This document shows, in pieces, positions 6,157 to 10,198 of a stretch of 10,198 nucleotides of DNA. This stretch comes from Hypericibacter sp050729195. GTDB lineage: Bacteria; Pseudomonadota; Alphaproteobacteria; Dongiales; Dongiaceae. The translations under genes were made by a program, and so were the position numbers. Under the pieces are notes generated by a model. That model was not told the origin of the DNA, did not search any database, and was given only the letters and a program-made list of their open reading frames with translations. The stretch's first letter is position 1, and the number at the start of each line of letters is the position of its first letter. The DNA lies in assembly GCF_050729195.1 (NCBI RefSeq), contig NZ_JBOHKS010000161.1, positions 1 through 10,198 of the forward strand, read 5' to 3'.

Positions 6157-6558
6157 TCAGCCTTCCGCCGCTTCGCCGGCCGCTTCGTCGCCGCCGCGCT
6201 CGCGGGTGGATTCGCTGATGCGGGCCGCCTTGCCGCGCAAGCCCCGGAGATAATAGAGCTTCGCCCGGCGGACATCGCCCTGGCGGATCAGCTCGACCGA
6301 CTCCACGCGCGGGCTGAAGAGCGGGAACACGCGTTCCACACCTTCGCCATAGGAGATCTTGCGCACGGTGAAGGAGGAATTGAGGCCGGCATTGCGGCGG
6401 GCAATGCAGATGCCCTCGAACGCCTGGATACGCTCGCGCGCGCCCTCGATCACCTTCACATTCACGCGCACCGTGTCGCCGGGACGGAACTCCGGCAGCT
6501 TGGCGGTCGCGGCCAGCTTCTTCACCTGGCTCTTCTCAACTTCTTGCAACGTCGTCAT
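6157..6558 (-). CDS. rplS: 50S ribosomal protein L19
   Basis: Large-subunit ribosomal protein L19, located at the 30S-50S interface. The 133-residue product carries the family core: FRPGDTVRVNVKVIEG (24-39), RIQAFEGICIARRNAG (43-58), FTVRKISYGEGVERVFPL and the C-terminal KLYYLRGLRGKAARI. The core ends near residue 116, where E. coli L19 stops. The remaining residues form an acidic, Ala/Gly-rich tail (ESTRERGGDEAAGEAAEG). The ATG overlaps the TGA of trmD by four bases (ATGA), and AAGGAA lies upstream within trmD, so translation is probably coupled. It is the last gene of the rpsP-rimM-trmD-rplS operon, and a palindromic repeat follows its stop. Confidence 0.98.
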   Translation of the reverse strand: MTTLQEVEKSQVKKLAATAKLPEFRPGDTVRVNVKVIEGARERIQAFEGICIARRNAGLNSSFTVRKISYGEGVERVFPLFSPRVESVELIRQGDVRRAKLYYLRGLRGKAARISESTRERGGDEAAGEAAEG

Positions 6559-7334
6559 CGCTTGGCTTCCTTCTTCTTGGAATCGGTCTTGCGGGCGAGG
6601 TAACGGGCCCAGAGATCGGGCCGCCTCGCACGCGTGGTGTCTTCCGCCTGCTGGCGACGCCAGAGGCGGATCTTCTCGTGATGGCCGGAGAGCAGGATCT
6701 CCGGCACGGCGCGGCCCTGCCAGTCGGCGGGCCGGGTGTAATGCGGGTATTCGAGCAGACCCGCTTCGAAACTTTCCTCGTCGAGGCCTTCGGGCGCGCC
6801 CATGACGCCCGGCAGCAGGCGCACCACCGCGTCGATCAGCGCGATCGCCGCGGGCTCGCCACCCGACAGCACGAAATCGCCGAGGCTGATCTCCTCGACC
6901 TCGCGCGCGTCGAGCACGCGCTGGTCGACCGCCTCATAGCGGCCGCAGAGCAGCGTGACCTTGGGCCGCGCCGCGATCTCGCGCACCAGCGCCTGGTCCA
7001 GCACGCGGCCGCGCGGGCTGAAATAGATCGCCTTCTCGCCCGGTGCCAGCGCCGCCTCGAGCGCCGCGTCGATCACGTCGGGGCGCATGACCATGCCGGG
7101 ACCGCCGCCGAAGGGCGTGTCGTCGACCGAGGCATGCTTGCTGCTGGCGAACGTCCGGATGTCGATCGTGTCGAGCGCCCAAAGGCCGGCCTCGAGCGCC
7201 TTGCCGGCGAGCGACTGGCCCAGGGGACCCGGGAACATGTCCGGGAAGATCGTCAGCACGCTGGCGCGCCAGCGCGTCGTCTGGCTGCTCATCGCGGGAT
7301 CGGCTTGCGTCGAGGATTTGGCGGTCATCATCAT
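6555..7334 (-). CDS. trmD: tRNA (guanine37-N1)-methyltransferase
   Basis: Methylates G37 next to the anticodon using S-adenosylmethionine, which prevents +1 frameshifting. It belongs to the SPOUT class with a trefoil-knot active site and acts as a homodimer. Up to 259 residues. Landmarks: VLTIFPDMFPGPLGQSLAGKAL at the N-terminus, VDDTPFGGGPGMVMRPDV, LLCGRYEAVDQRV, the knot region EISLGDFVLSGGEPAAIALIDAVVRLLPGVMG and LLEYPHYTRPADW. Arg in DAVVRL corresponds to catalytic Arg154 of E. coli TrmD. The position of its Asp169 (EDSF) is glutamate here (EESF). Three consecutive ATGs (7334, 7331, 7328) follow a strong GGAGG. The first overlaps the rimM stop as ATGA, and the second has the best spacing (seven bases). 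An ATG at 7292 is less likely because it has no ribosome site. Confidence 0.98.
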   Translation of the reverse strand: MMMTAKSSTQADPAMSSQTTRWRASVLTIFPDMFPGPLGQSLAGKALEAGLWALDTIDIRTFASSKHASVDDTPFGGGPGMVMRPDVIDAALEAALAPGEKAIYFSPRGRVLDQALVREIAARPKVTLLCGRYEAVDQRVLDAREVEEISLGDFVLSGGEPAAIALIDAVVRLLPGVMGAPEGLDEESFEAGLLEYPHYTRPADWQGRAVPEILLSGHHEKIRLWRRQQAEDTTRARRPDLWARYLARKTDSKKKEAKR

Positions 7335-7849
7335 CGCGCCTCCACCTCGGCCGGCGGTTCGGCCACCAGGCGGCCGCCCGGCAGATCGACCAGCGGCACC
7401 ACCTTCTTGGTGAAGGGCAGCATCAGGCTGACGCCCTCGCCTTCGATCTCCAGCAGGTCGCCCGCGCCGAAATTGAGCACCGCCTTGACCCGACCCAGGG
7501 TCTTGCCGTCGCGCGCCTCGACCCGCAGTCCCACCAGATCGGCCTGGTAGAACTCGTCATCGGCGCCGATCTCGGGCAAGGCCTCGCGGCCGACATAGAG
7601 CCTGGTGCCCTTCAGCGCCTCGGCCGCGTCGCGATCGGCGACACCGTCGATCTGGGCGATCACGCCGTCCTTGGCCTGGCCCTGCAGCTTCAGGCGGAAG
7701 CGTCGCTGCCCCCGCTCGTCGCTCAGCTCACCGTAAGACGCGACACTCTTCGGATCGGCGGTGAAGCTCTTGACGCGAACGAGGCCCCGCACGCCATGCG
7801 CGGCGGCGATCACGCCCACCAGCACCCGTGCCTTGCCTGTTTCGTCCAT
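7331..7849 (-). CDS. rimM: Ribosome maturation factor RimM
   Basis: Assembly factor for the head of the 30S subunit that binds ribosomal protein S19 and helps process 16S rRNA. The product is about 172 residues. The N-terminal RimM domain opens with VLVGVIAAAHGVRGLVRVKSFT. The C-terminal PRC-barrel domain contains DEFYQADLVGLRVEARDGKTLGRVKAVLNFGAGDLLEI and the family motif LPFTKKVVPLVDLPGG. I prefer ATG 7849 because GGAG lies nine bases upstream. The alternative ATG at 7867 adds six residues (MAERRD) but has only an over-distant AGGA. The gene follows rpsP after 48 bases (30 with the alternative start) and overlaps trmD by four bases. Confidence 0.95.
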   Translation of the reverse strand: MDETGKARVLVGVIAAAHGVRGLVRVKSFTADPKSVASYGELSDERGQRRFRLKLQGQAKDGVIAQIDGVADRDAAEALKGTRLYVGREALPEIGADDEFYQADLVGLRVEARDGKTLGRVKAVLNFGAGDLLEIEGEGVSLMLPFTKKVVPLVDLPGGRLVAEPPAEVEAR

Positions 7850-7897
7850 GTCGCGGCGCTCCGCCATGATGTCGAGAATCGGTCCTGGGGCTCGTGC

Positions 7898-8266
7898 TTA
7901 CTGGGCCGGGGCTTCGGCGCCGGCCTTGGCCTTCGCGTCGGCAGCGGCCGTCGCGCGCTCCTGCGCCTTCTTCTTCGGCAGGTGCTTGGTGGTCTGCACA
8001 TGCTGCTTGGGCTTTTCCGCCAGGCCGATCTCGGCCAGGAAGCCCTGGACGCGCTCGGACGGGGTGGCGCCCATCTTCAGCCAATGCTCGATGCGCTCTT
8101 TCTTGAGCAGGACGCGGTTGCCGCTCTCGCGGGTCACCATCGGGTTGTAGGTGCCGACCTTCTCGATGAAGCGGCCGTCGCGCGGGCTGCGCGAGTCCGC
8201 AATGACGATGCTGTAGAAGGGGCGCTTCTTGGCGCCGCCGCGGCTCATGCGAATCTTAAGCGACAT
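7898..8266 (-). CDS. rpsP: 30S ribosomal protein S16
   Basis: Small-subunit ribosomal protein S16, an early assembly protein of the 30S body. The 122-residue product begins with the standard MSLKIRMSRGGAKKRPFYSIVIADSRSPRDGRFIEKVGTYNP and continues through RIEHWLKMGATPSERVQGFL. The core ends near residue 80, the length of E. coli S16. The extra 40 residues form a Lys/Ala/Glu-rich tail (KKKAQERATAAADAKAKAGAEAPAQ at the end), as in many alphaproteobacterial S16 proteins. ATG 8266 has GAGGAG about 11 bases upstream, slightly long but strong. It is first in the rpsP-rimM-trmD-rplS operon and has a candidate promoter in the AT-richer 75-base gap ahead of it. Confidence 0.98.
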   Translation of the reverse strand: MSLKIRMSRGGAKKRPFYSIVIADSRSPRDGRFIEKVGTYNPMVTRESGNRVLLKKERIEHWLKMGATPSERVQGFLAEIGLAEKPKQHVQTTKHLPKKKAQERATAAADAKAKAGAEAPAQ

Positions 8267-8296
8267 GTGTCTCGTTGCTCCTCAGGTTTGATCGTT

Positions 8297-8325
8297 TGTT
8301 ATTCGGTTCGGTTGCGTTGACTCAA
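8297..8325 (-). promoter_or_regulatory. Candidate sigma-70 promoter of the rpsP operon
   Basis: Reading the minus strand, TTGAGT (8320-8325), a 17-base spacer and ATAACA (8297-8302) form a reasonable promoter. It lies in a gap visibly richer in A/T than the surrounding coding sequence. A transcript would start near 8290 and have a 5' leader of about 24 bases carrying the GAGGAG ribosome site of rpsP. A perfect nine-base direct repeat (GTTATTCGG on the plus strand, 8298-8306 and 8326-8334) brackets the -35 region. It would give the ribosomal operon its own transcription start separate from ffh. Confidence 0.42.
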
Positions 8326-8341
8326 GTTATTCGGGCCGGTC

Positions 8342-8758
8342 CTATTCCGGATCATGGCAGACCGCCTGCAGCTTGTTGCCGTCGGGGTCGCGCACATAGG
8401 CGGCGTAGTAATGGGCGTGATAGTTCGGCCGGAGCCCCGGCTTGCCTTCGTCCTTGCCGCCATGCTTGAGCGCATTGGCGTAGAAGAGATCGACCGCATG
8501 GCGGTTGGGCGCGATGAAGGCGACATGGACGCCATTGCCGGGGACCGCGGCGCGGCCGTCGAACGGCTTCAGGACCCAGACCGGCGCGCCCTGCGTGTCG
8601 ATGCCCTTGCGGCCATAGCCGTAGGCCTCGCCCTCATAGGGGAAGAGCAGGGTCAGGCCGAGCGGCGACAGCACCGCGTCGAAGAAGTCGGTGGAGCGCT
8701 TCAGATCGTTGCTGCCGATCGTCACATGCGAGAAGCAGCCGTTCGGGCGCGTCGTCAT
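8342..8758 (-). CDS. VOC (glyoxalase/bleomycin-resistance fold) family protein
   Basis: A 138-residue single-module vicinal-oxygen-chelate protein, normally a dimer that binds a divalent metal and acts on or binds small molecules. His11 in CFSHVTIGS and His78 in GNGVHVAFIAP are at the usual metal-ligand places. The C-terminal strand reads YYAAYVRDPDGNKLQAVCHD. There the family normally has glutamate (DPDGNxIE) and this protein has Gln131. GLRPNYHAHYYAAYV (108-122) is typical of a VOC subgroup of unknown substrate. ATG 8758 has AGGGGA about six bases upstream, and the ribosome site abuts the ffh stop codon. The 10-base gap to ffh implies co-transcription with it. No function can be assigned beyond the fold. 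Confidence 0.9.
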   Translation of the reverse strand: MTTRPNGCFSHVTIGSNDLKRSTDFFDAVLSPLGLTLLFPYEGEAYGYGRKGIDTQGAPVWVLKPFDGRAAVPGNGVHVAFIAPNRHAVDLFYANALKHGGKDEGKPGLRPNYHAHYYAAYVRDPDGNKLQAVCHDPE

Positions 8759-8768
8759 GATCGTCCCC

Positions 8769-10121
8769 TTATCCGCGCGGCAGGATGGACTGGATGCCCT
8801 GGCGCATCAGTCCCTTCTGCCCCATCTTGCCCATCTGCTTCATCATGCGCGCCATTTCCTGGTGCTGCTTGAGCAGGCGATTGACCTCCTGCACCGAGGT
8901 GCCGGAGCCGGCGGCGATGCGCTGCTTGCGCGAGGCCTTGATCAGGTCGGGATTCTTGCGCTCCTTGCGGGTCATCGACGAGAGGATGGCGCGCTGGCGG
9001 CCGATCACCTTGTCGTCGATCTTGGCGTTCTTCATCTGCGCCTTGATCTTGGCCACGCCCGGCAGCATGCCGAGGATGTCGCCGATCCCGCCCATCTTCT
9101 GCAGCTGCTTCAGCTGGTCGGCCAGATCGTCGAGATCGAACTGGCCCTTCTGCATCTTCTTGGCGAGGCGCTCGGCCTCCGCCTGCTCGATATGCTCGGC
9201 GGCCTTCTCGACCAGGCTGACCACGTCGCCCATGCCGAGGATGCGGCCGGCGATGCGGTCGGGATGGAAATCCTCGAGCGCGTCGAGCTTCTCGCCGACG
9301 CCCAGGAGCTTGATCGGCTGGCCGGTGACGGCGCGCATCGAGAGGGCCGCGCCGCCGCGCGCATCGCCATCGACGCGCGTCAGCATGATGCCGGTGACGC
9401 CGATGCGATCCTGGAACGTCTTGGCGACGTTGACGGCGTCCTGGCCGGTCATGGCGTCGGCCACCAGCAGGGTCTCGATCGGCTTGGTCGCGGTCTTGAT
9501 GGCCGCGATCTCTTCCATCAGCTCGTCGTCGATATGGAGACGGCCGGCGCTGTCGAGCATCAGCACGTCGAAGGCTTCGAGCGTCGCGGTCTGGAGCGCG
9601 CGCTTCGCGATCGCGAGCGGCGGCTCGCCATGGACGATGTTGAGCGTCTTGACCTCGGCCTGCTGACCGAGCGTCGCCAATTGCTGCTGCGCCGCCGGGC
9701 GGCGCGTATCCAGCGATGCCATCAGCACACGCTTGCGGTCGCGGCGCGTCAGGCGCATCGCGATCTTGGCGGTGCTGGTCGTCTTGCCCGAGCCCTGCAG
9801 GCCCACCATCAGCAGGACCGCGGGCGGCGTGGTGGTGAGATTGATGCCCTCGGCCCCGCCACCCAGCGCCTCGACCAGACGGTCATGGACGATCTTCACC
9901 ACCATCTGGCCCGGCGTGATGCTCTTCAGCACCGCCTCGCCGACCGCCGCCTCGCGCACGCTGGCGATGAAGTCCTTCACCACCGGCAGCGCGACGTCGG
10001 CCTCGAGCAGGGCCACGCGGACCTCGCGCAGCGCCTCGTCGACGTCGCCCTCGGAGAGGGCGCCGCGCCGGGTCAGCCGCTCGAAGGCGCCGGACAGTTT
10101 CTGGGAAAGGCTCTCGAACAT
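8769..10121 (-). CDS. ffh: Signal recognition particle protein Ffh (SRP54 GTPase)
   Basis: Protein component of the signal recognition particle. It binds 4.5S RNA and nascent hydrophobic signals, and delivers ribosomes to the membrane through FtsY. 450 residues, the usual length. N-domain about 1-88. The GTPase domain has the P-loop GLQGSGKTT (107-115), DTRRPAAQQQ (138-147), the G3 motif as DSAGR (190-194, more often DTAGR), TRVDGDARGG (248-257) for G4, and GVGEKLDALEDFHPDRIAGRILGMGD (274-299). The methionine-rich M domain (about 320-450) includes FDLDDLADQLKQLQKMG, the RNA-binding helix-turn-helix SGTSVQEVNRLLKQ (406-419), and a C-terminal Met-rich stretch. The start codon is ATG at 10121, with a weak ribosome site. 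The 77 bases to the window edge hold no clear promoter. The gene precedes the VOC gene and the rpsP operon on the same strand. Confidence 0.98.
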   Translation of the reverse strand: MFESLSQKLSGAFERLTRRGALSEGDVDEALREVRVALLEADVALPVVKDFIASVREAAVGEAVLKSITPGQMVVKIVHDRLVEALGGGAEGINLTTTPPAVLLMVGLQGSGKTTSTAKIAMRLTRRDRKRVLMASLDTRRPAAQQQLATLGQQAEVKTLNIVHGEPPLAIAKRALQTATLEAFDVLMLDSAGRLHIDDELMEEIAAIKTATKPIETLLVADAMTGQDAVNVAKTFQDRIGVTGIMLTRVDGDARGGAALSMRAVTGQPIKLLGVGEKLDALEDFHPDRIAGRILGMGDVVSLVEKAAEHIEQAEAERLAKKMQKGQFDLDDLADQLKQLQKMGGIGDILGMLPGVAKIKAQMKNAKIDDKVIGRQRAILSSMTRKERKNPDLIKASRKQRIAAGSGTSVQEVNRLLKQHQEMARMMKQMGKMGQKGLMRQGIQSILPRG

Positions 10122-10198
10122 CGTCGGTGCAGAAGCCCGGTGGTTTAAGTGTGTGGGTTCGGGTCTCGAAAAGCGCTGCGATCAGCCCAAAAGCGATG

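Noticed and set aside
8691..10148. Plus-strand open frame of 485 codons opposite ffh
   Set aside because: Low-complexity His/Leu/Arg/Asp-rich translation typical of a shadow frame; ffh on the minus strand is unambiguous over its full length.
10122..10198. Promoter of ffh in the last 77 bases
   Set aside because: The region is somewhat AT-richer, but I find no pair of -35 and -10 hexamers with acceptable match and spacing, and the upstream context is cut off.
1..10198. Defence island, prophage, CRISPR, toxin-antitoxin or secondary-metabolite system
   Set aside because: No nuclease, helicase, integrase, reverse transcriptase, spacer-repeat array or biosynthetic enzyme set is encoded; all well-supported genes fall in housekeeping or common regulatory families.

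Overview
The window is GC-rich chromosomal DNA. Every gene I can support lies on the minus strand. Gene content, gene order (ffh, rpsP, rimM, trmD, rplS, then leuC) and protein character point to an alphaproteobacterium, probably Rhodospirillales or a close relative; the exact taxon is inferred. I see no tRNA, rRNA, CRISPR array, insertion sequence, integrase or phage gene. No stretch over 300 bases lacks a gene; the longest gaps are 168, 166 and 139 bases.

The genes are described in transcription order, from right to left. At the right end is ffh (SRP54 GTPase), followed after 10 bases by a VOC/glyoxalase-fold gene. Next comes an AT-richer gap with a candidate promoter, and then the ribosomal operon rpsP-rimM-trmD-rplS, with ATGA overlaps at rimM/trmD and trmD/rplS. 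A palindromic repeat separates rplS from leuC, the large subunit of isopropylmalate isomerase. The gap after leuC is filled by a 153-base inverted pair of the same repeat family (REP-doublet-like). The start region of a GNAT acetyltransferase gene follows directly.

Further left are a small exported two-cysteine protein, an OmpR-type response regulator overlapping its histidine kinase (GTGA junction), an RDD-domain membrane protein, and finally leuD, the small isomerase subunit. The two isomerase subunits are therefore separated by five unrelated genes. Their products should still assemble into one enzyme for leucine synthesis.

Most of the window is housekeeping sequence: protein targeting, ribosome assembly, tRNA modification and leucine synthesis. 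The less ordinary parts are the accessory block between leuC and leuD, the repeat doublet, a spaced repeat at the likely response-regulator promoter, the VOC gene inside the ffh-rpsP junction, and a few residue changes at known active-site positions. I find no convincing evidence of an undescribed multi-gene system. The best small unknown is the exported protein next to the two-component pair.
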